Positions 20,539 to 27,676 of a stretch of 64,000 nt of DNA are shown here, piece after piece; the stretch's first letter is position 1; each line of letters opens with the position of its first letter. The position numbers and the translations under genes are program-made. The stretch comes from Dokdonella_A sp014338185 (GTDB taxonomy: Bacteria; Pseudomonadota; Gammaproteobacteria; Xanthomonadales; Rhodanobacteraceae): contig SZOS01000001.1 in the NCBI GenBank assembly GCA_030263295.1, positions 186,001 to 250,000 of the forward strand. The letters run 5' to 3'. A model generated the notes under the pieces. It searched no databases. It saw only the letters and a list, made by a program, of their open reading frames with translations, and was not told the origin of the DNA.

Positions 20539-20740
20539 GGTGACCGACCGCGACCTGCGGAAGGTTGAAACGGGAATCCGGTGCGCGTCCATTGCCGCAA
20601 GGCACGGCGCAATTCCGGAGCTGCCCCCGCAACGGTAGGCGAGTTGCGATCCACCACCAGCCACTGTGCTCGACGCATGGGAAGGCGTGGATCGCGAAGG
20701 CACCAGCCTTCACTCGCGAGCCCGGAGACCGGCCTGCGGC
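20539..20740 (+). promoter_or_regulatory. Cobalamin riboswitch 1
   Basis: The conserved B12-box elements are all visible in order: AAACGGGAATCCGGTG near 20567, GCCGCAAGGCAC, CCGGAGCTGCCCCCGCAACGG ending near 20636, a CCACTGTG block, and the closing GAGCCCGGAGACCGGCC at 20719-20734. Binding of adenosyl- or methylcobalamin normally lowers expression of downstream uptake genes. It precedes the BtuM-like gene after a leader of about 330 bases. The boundaries are approximate. Confidence 0.93.
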
Positions 20741-21073
20741 AACAACCGGACATGCGGTGGGCATGACCACGGTGCTGCGGCACGACCAAGCACGCATCGT
20801 CCCACCCTCCGCCTGTCCCGTGACGTCGTCGATCCGCGCGGGCAGGCGCGGACAGGGAGCGTGTGTGGAGTGCAGCGCCAGCCATCGTCGCATCGCCAGC
20901 AGCGCCCGGTCGCGTGCCGCCACGCAGGGCGGTGTGGCGCCGTGCCTGCGCCCGCGCGCGATCTCGCCCGACACCCTGGCCACGGCTGTGCGGGCGCGAC
21001 GTCCTCGATGTGGTTCCACCCGGACGCCGTGGTGGCGTCCGACCGACCGATTCCACTGCAAAGGAGAACACCG
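20741..21073 (+). promoter_or_regulatory. Long leader between riboswitch 1 and the BtuM-like gene, with a hairpin at 21021-21041
   Basis: This 333-base stretch holds no recognisable gene. Near its end is a perfect 8-bp stem, CGGACGCC with GGCGTCCG, around a 5-base loop at 21021-21041. It lies 20 bases before the AAGGAG ribosome site at 21061. It is a candidate for the riboswitch expression platform. Open frames through the leader have no family resemblance and were not called. Confidence 0.5.
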
Positions 21074-21655
21074 ATGACAACGATGTTGCGCAACCGGACC
21101 CTGGTGCTTGCTGGCGTGCTGGCGGCACTGCTGTTTTTCACCCGCTACAGCTACTTCGGCCTGTCGGCGTACTGCGCCAATGCGTCGCTGGCGGTGTTCC
21201 TCCTCGGCGGTTTCTACCTGCGCCGCCATCAGCTGTTCGCCGGCTTCCTCGCCTTCGCGCTGCTCATCGATGCGCTGGCGCTGTGGCAAGGCCATGTGTC
21301 CGCCGCGCTGTTCACGCGCGCCTACCTGTTCGAGCCGCTGGCCTATGCGTTGTTGTGGTACGGCGCGGCGCGACTGGCGCTGCGCGCGCGTTCGCCGCTC
21401 GCCTTGGGTGGCGGCATGCTGCTGCTGGCGACGATTGCCTTCACGCTCACCAATGGCTCGTTCTACTGGCTCAGCGGTTTCTTCCCGGGCGCGAGCATGT
21501 CCGGCTGGGCCGCGGACTTTGCGCGCTGGGCGCCGCTGTTCGTCGGCACCACGATCGCCTATGTCGCGCTGGTGATGGGCGGCGTCGAGGCCGTGCGCCG
21601 CATCGGCGCGCGAGGCGCGACGGTCGGCTCGGTGCACGGCGCCTCGCGCGCCTGA
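21074..21655 (+). CDS. btuM: BtuM-like cobalamin-transport membrane protein
   Basis: The 193-aa integral membrane protein has about six hydrophobic segments. It follows a cobalamin riboswitch and has a strong AAGGAGAAC ribosome site. Size, topology and the blocks FFTRYSYFG and NASLAVFLLGGFYLRR resemble BtuM, a solitary ECF-type S component reported to transport and decyanate cobalamin in Thiobacillus denitrificans. BtuM there uses a conserved cysteine (Cys80, from memory); the matching position here (VSAALFTRAY, residues 75-84) has Leu/Phe. The only cysteine is Cys34, near the start of the second hydrophobic segment. Import should therefore work without the known cysteine chemistry, if the assignment is right. 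The family call is from memory and context, not from a search. Confidence 0.6.
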   Translation: MTTMLRNRTLVLAGVLAALLFFTRYSYFGLSAYCANASLAVFLLGGFYLRRHQLFAGFLAFALLIDALALWQGHVSAALFTRAYLFEPLAYALLWYGAARLALRARSPLALGGGMLLLATIAFTLTNGSFYWLSGFFPGASMSGWAADFARWAPLFVGTTIAYVALVMGGVEAVRRIGARGATVGSVHGASRA

Positions 21656-21675
21656 GCCCGTCCACGTGAGTGGGC

Positions 21676-21697
21676 CCGCGGCGCACATGCGCCGCGG
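21676..21697 (+). terminator. Terminator-like hairpin after the BtuM-like gene
   Basis: CCGCGGCGC pairs with GCGCCGCGG around a four-base loop, 20 bases after the stop codon. No clear U-tract follows. It may limit read-through into the next BtuF-like gene. Confidence 0.45.
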
Positions 21698-21755
21698 ACC
21701 CCGGTTCGAACGGTCCCGCGACGTGGTCGCGGCGGCCTTGCCACGGGAGCCATGC

Positions 21756-22727
21756 ATGTCACAGCCAACGCTCGCAACAACGCACGCGCCACGCATCGTG
21801 TCGCTGCTGCCCAGCGTCACCGAGATCGTGGTCGCGCTCGGCTTGGGTGAGCATCTGGTCGCACGTTCGCACCAGTGCGATTTCCCGCCGCAGGTCACCC
21901 ACCTGCCCGCGCTCAGTCGCTCGCGCATCGCGCCGGGCGGCAGCGCGCGCGAAATCCACCAGCGTGTGGGTGAGGTGCTGCAGCAGGGACTGGCCATGTA
22001 CGAGGTGGACGCCGCGCGCCTGCAGGCGCTCGCGCCGCACTACATCCTCAGCCAGACCCAGTGCGCGATCTGCGCGGTGACGCCGGGCGACCTGCAATCG
22101 GCGCTCGCTGCCTGGCCCGCGGCGACACCGCGGCCGCAGGTGGTGTCGGTGGAACCGGCCGACCTGGCCGAGGTGTTCGAGGTGATCCGCCATCTCGGAC
22201 GCGTGCTGCAGGTGCCCGAGCGCGGTGAGCGGGTGGCGGCGACGCTGGCCGCGCGCATCAGTGCGCTGGCACGGCGCACCGCGGGACTGGCTCGGCCGAG
22301 CGTGGTCGCGCTGGAGTGGACCGATCCGCTGATCGCCGCGGGCAATTGGGTGCCCGAGCTGATCGAGTGCGCGGGCGGCCGCTGCGTGCTCGGAACCCGC
22401 GGCGAGGAATCACCCGCGTTGCCGTTCGCCGAACTGGAGGCGGCCGATCCCGACGTGATCGTGATCACGCCATGCGGCTTCACCCTGGCCGACGGCATCG
22501 CCGAACTCGAACTGCTGGCCCGGCAGCCGCAGTGGGCCGGCCTGCGCGCGGTGCGCGACCGGCGCGTGTACGTGGTCGATGGCGTGCATTACTTCAACCG
22601 CCCCGGCCCGCGCCTGGTCGAATCCGCCGAAATCCTTGCCGAGATCCTGCATCCGCAGGCCTGCGACTTCGGCCATCGCGACAAGGTGTGGATCCCCGCC
22701 ACGCCATGGTTGCCGCGCGCGGCGTGA
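21756..22727 (+). CDS. Second BtuF-like cobalamin-binding protein without a signal peptide
   Basis: The 323-aa protein has the type III substrate-binding fold: RIVSLLPSVTEIVVALG, a long central helix, a LEWTDPLIAAGNWVPELIE block and the C-terminal YFNRPGPRLVESAEIL. The motif SQTQCAICAVTP (around residues 103-114) with two close cysteines is a feature I associate with this cytoplasmic-type subgroup. No signal peptide is present, from either ATG 21756 or ATG 21752. It is only about 30% like the upstream BtuF-like protein by eye, so this is not a recent duplication. It lies between the two cobalamin riboswitches. Confidence 0.8.
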   Translation: MSQPTLATTHAPRIVSLLPSVTEIVVALGLGEHLVARSHQCDFPPQVTHLPALSRSRIAPGGSAREIHQRVGEVLQQGLAMYEVDAARLQALAPHYILSQTQCAICAVTPGDLQSALAAWPAATPRPQVVSVEPADLAEVFEVIRHLGRVLQVPERGERVAATLAARISALARRTAGLARPSVVALEWTDPLIAAGNWVPELIECAGGRCVLGTRGEESPALPFAELEAADPDVIVITPCGFTLADGIAELELLARQPQWAGLRAVRDRRVYVVDGVHYFNRPGPRLVESAEILAEILHPQACDFGHRDKVWIPATPWLPRAA

Positions 22728-22778
22728 CGCGGGCGCCGCGCATCGGCTCGGGCGCGGCCTGGTCGCCGCGATCGCGGC

Positions 22779-22807
22779 TGGGCAGTGTGCATTCGGGCTG
22801 CTAGACT
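22779..22807 (+). promoter_or_regulatory. Sigma-70 promoter of the second cobalamin riboswitch transcript
   Basis: TGGGCA at 22779-22784, a 17-base spacer and TAGACT at 22802-22807. It is weaker than the promoter of riboswitch 1 but placed the same way, starting transcription just before the riboswitch. Confidence 0.45.
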
Positions 22808-22820
22808 GCCGCCCGCCTGA

Positions 22821-23033
22821 GGTGACCGTGGATCGCATCCACGGTTGAAACGGGAATCCGGTGCGCGTCGCTTGCCGCAAGGCACGACGCAATTCCGGAG
22901 CTGCCCCCGCAACGGTGGGCGGGCATGGCCTTGCAGCCATCGGACCGATACGACGCCACTGTGCCGCCGGCACGGGAAGGCATCGGTCCGGAAGACGTCG
23001 GTCTTCACCCGCGAGCCCGGAGACCGGCCTTGT
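22821..23033 (+). promoter_or_regulatory. Cobalamin riboswitch 2
   Basis: Contains the same ordered B12-box elements as the first copy: AAACGGGAATCCGGTG, the GCCGCAAGGCACG stem, CCGGAGCTGCCCCCGCAACGG, a GCCACTGTG block, GGAAGACGTC and GAGCCCGGAGACCGGCC. The cores of the two copies are nearly identical, whereas the peripheral stems differ. It controls btuB, 130 bases downstream. Confidence 0.94.
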
Positions 23034-23128
23034 GGCTCGACCTGACAAGCGGAGGGCTTGTGCATGGTGGCCGTGCGCCGAGCACGCTGCCCTGCCTCCT
23101 TTTGCCGCCTGTCGCATCCCTCAACGGT

Positions 23129-23148
23129 GCCGCACGGGTTGGTGCGGC
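23129..23148 (+). promoter_or_regulatory. Hairpin next to the btuB ribosome site (possible riboswitch expression platform)
   Basis: GCCGCAC pairs with GTGCGGC around a six-base loop. The hairpin ends two bases before AAAGGAG, the btuB ribosome-binding site, so a change in folding could expose or hide the site. The gap 23034-23165 holds nothing else. Confidence 0.5.
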
Positions 23149-23165
23149 CAAAGGAGCCTTTCATA

Positions 23166-25034
23166 ATGTCGCTGTGCCATTTTTCCGTCCGCAACGCGCT
23201 GGCTGCGGCCTGCGTGCTCGCCTGTGCCCATCTCGCCGCCGAAGGCGCCCCGGTGGAACTGGAACAGGTGGTGGTGACCGCCACGCGCACCGAGCAGAGC
23301 CTGCTCGAAACCCTCGCATCGGTCAGCGTGATCGACCGCGACGAGATCGAACGCCTGCAGCCGCTGTCGGTGCTGGATCTGCTCGGCAGCCTGCCCGGCA
23401 TCGTGCTCACCAACAACGGCGGGCCGGGCAAGGCCAGCGCACTGTTCCTGCGCGGCACCGAGTCCGACCACGTGGTGGTGCTCATCGATGGTGTGCGCAT
23501 CGGCTCGGCTACCTTCGGCGGCGCCATGCTGCAGGACGTTCCGGTGGACCAGATCGAGCGCATCGAAGTCGTACGCGGGCCGTTTTCGAGCCTGTATGGC
23601 TCGGAAGCGATCGGCGGCGTGATCCAGATCTTCACGCGCCGTCCCGCGGGTGCGTTCACGCCGTTCGCGAGCCTCGGCGCGGGCAGCGACGACCTCGCGC
23701 GCGCGAGCGCGGGCGCGGCCGGGCGCGGCGAGCATGGCTGGTACTCGGCCAGCGTGGCGCACGAGCGCAGCGACGGCATCGACGCCACGCGCTGCAATCC
23801 GGTGTTCGGCTCGGGTTGCGCCCCCGAGGAACGCGATCGCGACGGCTTCCGCAACGCCTCGATCAACCTGCAGGGCGGTTACCGTTTCAACGCGGCGTGG
23901 GACGCCGAGGCACGGCTGTACCAGGCACGCGCCCACAACGAGAATGATGCGGGTGTCAGCGACACCGATCGCGCGCTGCAGCGCACGCTGGGTACCCGGC
24001 TGCGCTATGCGCCGGGCGACAGCGCCAGCTTCACGGCGAGTCTGGGCCGCGACAGCGAGGGCAACACCAACTACCTGCGTGGCGAGGAAGCCAGTCGCTT
24101 CGACAACGTGCGCGACCTGGCCTCGCTGCAGGCCGATCTCAAGGCCGGCGTCGGCCTGCTCACGCTCGGCTATGACTGGCAACGCGATCGGGTCATCAGC
24201 ACTACCGTGTACGCGCTCGACCATCGCCGCAACAGCGGCTTGTTCGGCCAATGGCAGGGACGTTTTGGCGCGCATGCGCTGCAGGCCAGCCTGCGCCGCG
24301 ACGACAGCAGCCAGTTCGACGCGCAGGTCACCGGCAACCTGCTGTGGGGCTGGCAGCTGGCACAGCAGCTGCGCCTCACGGCCAGCTACGGCACCGCGTT
24401 CAAGGGGCCGACCTTCAACGAGCTGTATTACCCCGGTTTTGGCAACCCGAACCTGCGCCCGGAACACTCGCGCAGCGCCGAACTCGGCCTGCGCGGCACG
24501 CCGGTCTGGGGCCAGTGGTCGCTCAACGCCTATGTCACGCGTGTCGACGACCTCATCGGTTACGACTCCTCGCTGGTGGACGATGACCATCCCTGGGGCC
24601 AACCCAACAACATCGACACCGCGCACATCCGCGGCGCCGAGCTGAGCGTGGGTGGCACGCTCGCGCAGTGGGACTGGAATGCGAGCGCGAGCTGGATCGA
24701 TCCGCGCGATGCGGGGTCCGGTGCGACGCGCGACAAGCTGCTGCCGCGGCGCGCGCGCCAGACCGCGCGCCTGGAACTCGACCGGCAATGGGGACGCGTG
24801 AGCGTCGGCGCCTCGGCCCAGTTCGTGAGCGCGCGCTACGAGGATGCCGCCAACACCCAGCGCATGGGCGGCTACACGCTGTATGGCCTGCGCGCCGGCT
24901 ATGCGCTTGGCGCCGACTGGAACCTGCGCCTGTCGCTCAACAACATCGCCGACCATCGCTATGAGACCGCGCAGTATTTCAACCAGCCCGGACGCAGCGT
25001 CCTGCTCACGCTCAACTACCGGCCCAGCCGCTGA
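23166..25034 (+). CDS. btuB: TonB-dependent vitamin B12 receptor BtuB
   Basis: Outer-membrane beta-barrel that imports cobalamin with energy from TonB. The 622-aa precursor has a signal peptide (about residues 1-25, AAACVLACAHLAAEGA), a TonB box region LEQVVVTATRTEQS, and a plug domain with VLIDGVRIG and IERIEVVRGPFSSLYGSEAIGG. The barrel ends in a C-terminal aromatic strand (VLLTLNYRPSR). ATG 23166 was chosen because it follows AAAGGAG and starts the signal peptide. It is directly downstream of riboswitch 2. The ligand assignment rests on the riboswitch plus BtuB-like plug motifs. Confidence 0.94.
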   Translation: MSLCHFSVRNALAAACVLACAHLAAEGAPVELEQVVVTATRTEQSLLETLASVSVIDRDEIERLQPLSVLDLLGSLPGIVLTNNGGPGKASALFLRGTESDHVVVLIDGVRIGSATFGGAMLQDVPVDQIERIEVVRGPFSSLYGSEAIGGVIQIFTRRPAGAFTPFASLGAGSDDLARASAGAAGRGEHGWYSASVAHERSDGIDATRCNPVFGSGCAPEERDRDGFRNASINLQGGYRFNAAWDAEARLYQARAHNENDAGVSDTDRALQRTLGTRLRYAPGDSASFTASLGRDSEGNTNYLRGEEASRFDNVRDLASLQADLKAGVGLLTLGYDWQRDRVISTTVYALDHRRNSGLFGQWQGRFGAHALQASLRRDDSSQFDAQVTGNLLWGWQLAQQLRLTASYGTAFKGPTFNELYYPGFGNPNLRPEHSRSAELGLRGTPVWGQWSLNAYVTRVDDLIGYDSSLVDDDHPWGQPNNIDTAHIRGAELSVGGTLAQWDWNASASWIDPRDAGSGATRDKLLPRRARQTARLELDRQWGRVSVGASAQFVSARYEDAANTQRMGGYTLYGLRAGYALGADWNLRLSLNNIADHRYETAQYFNQPGRSVLLTLNYRPSR

Positions 25035-25091
25035 CGGCTGCGCGTCGATGGGAAAGGCGCCGCGCATGCGCTTGCCCGCAGTGCCGGTCGC

Positions 25092-26378
25092 ATGACGACG
25101 ACCTGCCCCGCCTTGCTCGTGAGCGCGCCGGCGTCGGGGCAGGGCAAGACCTCGGTGACGGCGGCGCTCGCGCGCTGGCATGCGCGCGCGGGGCGGCGCG
25201 TGCGGGTGTTCAAGTGCGGGCCGGACTTCCTCGATCCGCTCGTGCACGAACGCGCGAGCGGCGCGCCCGTGTACCAGCTGGACCTGTGGATGTGCGGTGC
25301 GCGCGACGTGCGCGCGCGCCTGCATGCGGCGGCGTCGAGTGCCGACCTCATCCTCGTCGAGGGCGTGATGGGCCTGTTCGACGGCACGCCCTCGAGTGCC
25401 GACCTCGCGATCGAACTGGGCCTGCCAGTGCTCGCGGTGATCGACGCGAGCGCGATGGCGCAGAGCTTCGGCGCGCTCGCGTTCGGCCTGGCGCACTATC
25501 GCGCGGGCTTGGCGCTGCACGGCGTGGTCGCCAACCGCATCGGCGGCCAGTACCACGCGCAGTTGTTGCGCGACAGCCTGCCCCCGCCCCTGCATTGGGC
25601 CGGCGCCTTGCCGCAGGACGCCGCGCTGGCCTTGCCCGAGCGCGACCTCGGCCTGACTTGCGCCGGCGAGGTGGTCGACCTGGACTCGCGCCTGGAGGCG
25701 CTCGCCGATGCCTGGGGCGAGCACGCCGACACGCGCCTGCCACGCGCCGTGGCCTTCGCGCCCGCGGCCGCGGTGGCGATCCCGCGCGTGCTGGCCGGGC
25801 GCCGCATCGCAATCGCCTGCGATGCCGCGTTCTGCTTCCTGTATCCGGCCAACCTCGACCTGCTGCGCGCCGCCGGCGCCGAACTGTGCCTGTTCTCGCC
25901 GCTCGCGGGCGATGCCCTGCCCGAGTGCGATGCACTGTGGCTGCCGGGCGGCTATCCCGAACTGCACCTGCAGCGCCTGTCACAACGCCGCGACCTGTTC
26001 GCGGCGCTGCGCGCACATGTGGCTGCGGGCAAGCCGTTGCTGGCCGAATGCGGCGGCCTGCTGTGCCTGCTCGACGAATTGTGCGACCACGCCGGCCACT
26101 GCGCTTCGATGGCCGGGCTCGTGCCTGGCCGCGCGCGGATGCAGGCGCGGCTCGCCGGCCTGGGTCTGCAGGCGCTCGCACTGCCCGAGGGCGAACTGCG
26201 CGGCCACACCTTCCACCATGCGCAGGCCGGGATCGCGGCCACGCCGTGGCTGCATGCGCGCAATCCCGACGGCGGTCCGAGCCGCGAGGCGGTGTATCGC
26301 CAGCAGCGCCTGACCGCGAGCTTCGTGCATTGGTACTTCCCCTCGAACCCGGCCGCGGCGCTGGGCCTGTTCACATGA
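25092..26378 (+). CDS. cobB: Cobyrinate a,c-diamide synthase
   Basis: ATP- and glutamine-dependent amidation of the a and c side chains of cobyrinic acid. The 428-aa protein has an N-terminal P-loop-like domain (APASGQGKTSVTAALARWH; KCGPDFLDPLVH; VEGVMGLFDG) and a C-terminal class I glutaminase-type domain with LWLPGGYPELH and the nucleophile region PLLAECGGLLCLLDEL. It follows btuB by 57 bases and probably shares its riboswitch transcript. No other corrin-synthesis genes are in the window. CbiA-type proteins are hard to separate from CobB by eye, so the symbol follows the aerobic-pathway name. Confidence 0.9.
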   Translation: MTTTCPALLVSAPASGQGKTSVTAALARWHARAGRRVRVFKCGPDFLDPLVHERASGAPVYQLDLWMCGARDVRARLHAAASSADLILVEGVMGLFDGTPSSADLAIELGLPVLAVIDASAMAQSFGALAFGLAHYRAGLALHGVVANRIGGQYHAQLLRDSLPPPLHWAGALPQDAALALPERDLGLTCAGEVVDLDSRLEALADAWGEHADTRLPRAVAFAPAAAVAIPRVLAGRRIAIACDAAFCFLYPANLDLLRAAGAELCLFSPLAGDALPECDALWLPGGYPELHLQRLSQRRDLFAALRAHVAAGKPLLAECGGLLCLLDELCDHAGHCASMAGLVPGRARMQARLAGLGLQALALPEGELRGHTFHHAQAGIAATPWLHARNPDGGPSREAVYRQQRLTASFVHWYFPSNPAAALGLFT

Positions 26379-26487
26379 GGGCGGGGCCGCGCCACGCCTG
26401 CAGTGGCGCCGCGCCCGCGCCGTTCACGGCCCGCGCGGCAGCGCGCGTGTATGCTTGCGCGATTGATTCGCTGCTCGATGTCACGCA

Positions 26488-26787
26488 ATGCCCATCTACG
26501 AGTTCCAGTGCCCCGCCTGCGGCAACATCTTCGATCGCCTGCAGAAGCTGTCCGATCCCGACCCCAGCGACTGCCCCAAGTGCGGCAAGGCCGGCGTGCG
26601 CCGGCGCGTGACCGCGCCCGCGTTCCGGCTTGCCGGCAGCGGCTGGTACGAGACCGACTTCAAGGGCGAGCGCGAGACCAAGCACAACCTCGCCACCGGC
26701 GATGAGGCGCCCAAGCCCGCGGCCGAGACCCCGGCGCCGGCTGACAAGCCTGCCGCCAAGCCCGCCGCGGGCGCCGGCGAGGGCTGA
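26488..26787 (+). CDS. FmdB-family zinc-ribbon regulatory protein
   Basis: The 99-aa protein begins MPIYEFQCPACGNIFDRLQK and has a second CPKC knuckle about 20 residues later, the standard FmdB zinc ribbon. The C-terminal 35 residues are an Ala/Pro/Lys-rich tail of low complexity. The role is not firmly established; FmdB was named from amidase-operon studies. Genes of this family often lie upstream of aspS in proteobacteria, as here (with one gene between). Confidence 0.9.
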   Translation: MPIYEFQCPACGNIFDRLQKLSDPDPSDCPKCGKAGVRRRVTAPAFRLAGSGWYETDFKGERETKHNLATGDEAPKPAAETPAPADKPAAKPAAGAGEG

Positions 26788-26865
26788 CCAAAGTTTGCGA
26801 TCGGTGCGCGGAATGCGCCTACACTGTGCGCGCGCGGACTTGCGCGGGCATGAATGGGGATGAAC

Positions 26866-27492
26866 ATGATCAGGACATTGGGATTGGCCGCGACGGTGTG
26901 GCTGCTGGGCACGACCCCGCTTGGGGCTGCGCCGGTGGCCGGACAGGTGGCGGGCACGCTGGCGCCGGTGCTGCAGGCGCAGTGGCAGCCGGGTCCGGGC
27001 TGGGACCGCGACATCGAATTCGCGTGCGAGAGCCAGGGCTACAACTACCGCATGTGCCAGGTCGACACCGGCCGCGGCGGCAACGTGTATCTCGTGCGCC
27101 AGCTGTCCAAGTCGGCCTGCATCGAGGGCCGCAGCTGGGGCTGGAATCGCGCGGGGGTGTGGGTCGACCAGGGTTGCAGCGGCGTGTTCCGCGTGAGCCG
27201 GCGCTGGTCGGGTGGCCCCGGCTATGGACCCGGCTACGATCCCGGTTACGGTCCGGGTGGCTGGCAGCCGGGTCCGGGTTGGGACCAGTCGATCCGGGTG
27301 CGCTGCCGCAGCGAGGGCTACAACTACCGCATGTGCCAGATCGACACCGGTCGCGGCAGCATGGTGCGCATCGCCAAGCAGCTGTCGGGTACGCCGTGCA
27401 TCGAGGGCCGCAACTGGGGCTGGAACCGCGCCGGCATCTGGGTCGACCAGGGCTGTGGCGCCGAGTTCATCGTCGATCGCCGCTGGCGTTGA
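26866..27492 (+). CDS. Secreted protein with two DUF3011 repeats
   Basis: The 208-aa protein has a signal peptide (MIRTLGLAATVWLLGTTPLGAAP). Two tandem repeats of about 60 residues share CxSxGYNYRMCQxDTGRG, a central ACIEGR/PCIEGR block and RAGxWVDQGC; each carries several conserved cysteines, probably in disulphides. A Gly/Tyr/Pro linker (GYGPGYDPGYGPGG) separates them. This is the DUF3011 pattern, of unknown function in the periplasm or outside the cell. The start at 26866 follows GGGGA with a 5-base spacing; ATG 26860 and 26854 are alternatives. A weak TTGCGA/TACACT pair (26795/26820, 19-base spacer) may be its promoter. Confidence 0.8.
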   Translation: MIRTLGLAATVWLLGTTPLGAAPVAGQVAGTLAPVLQAQWQPGPGWDRDIEFACESQGYNYRMCQVDTGRGGNVYLVRQLSKSACIEGRSWGWNRAGVWVDQGCSGVFRVSRRWSGGPGYGPGYDPGYGPGGWQPGPGWDQSIRVRCRSEGYNYRMCQIDTGRGSMVRIAKQLSGTPCIEGRNWGWNRAGIWVDQGCGAEFIVDRRWR

Positions 27493-27530
27493 GACCTGCA
27501 TGGATCCGGCGTGCGCCGGATCGATACGCG

Positions 27531-27555
27531 GACGCCGGCGCCTTGCGCCGGCGTC
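27531..27555 (+). terminator. Terminator hairpin after the DUF3011 gene
   Basis: An 11-bp perfect stem (GACGCCGGCGC with GCGCCGGCGTC) with a 3-base loop, followed by TGTCGTTG. A second perfect 8-bp hairpin lies just before it at 27503-27522. Together they should separate this gene from aspS. Confidence 0.7.
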
Positions 27556-27676
27556 TGTCGTTGCGGCCGCGCGGTGGCCCACCGGACGGGCACGGCAGGT
27601 TTTGTTTGCAGCGCAGCACGATCCTCCGTAACCTTTCGCGTCTTGTATTCGCGGCGCCCGGCGCCAATCTGCCTGC

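Noticed and set aside
20565..21077. Open frame across riboswitch 1 and its leader
   Set aside because: It runs through a conserved RNA element and has low-complexity Arg/Ala content; it is not a protein gene.
22845..23166. Open frames across riboswitch 2
   Set aside because: They overlap the conserved aptamer and have no ribosome site or family match.
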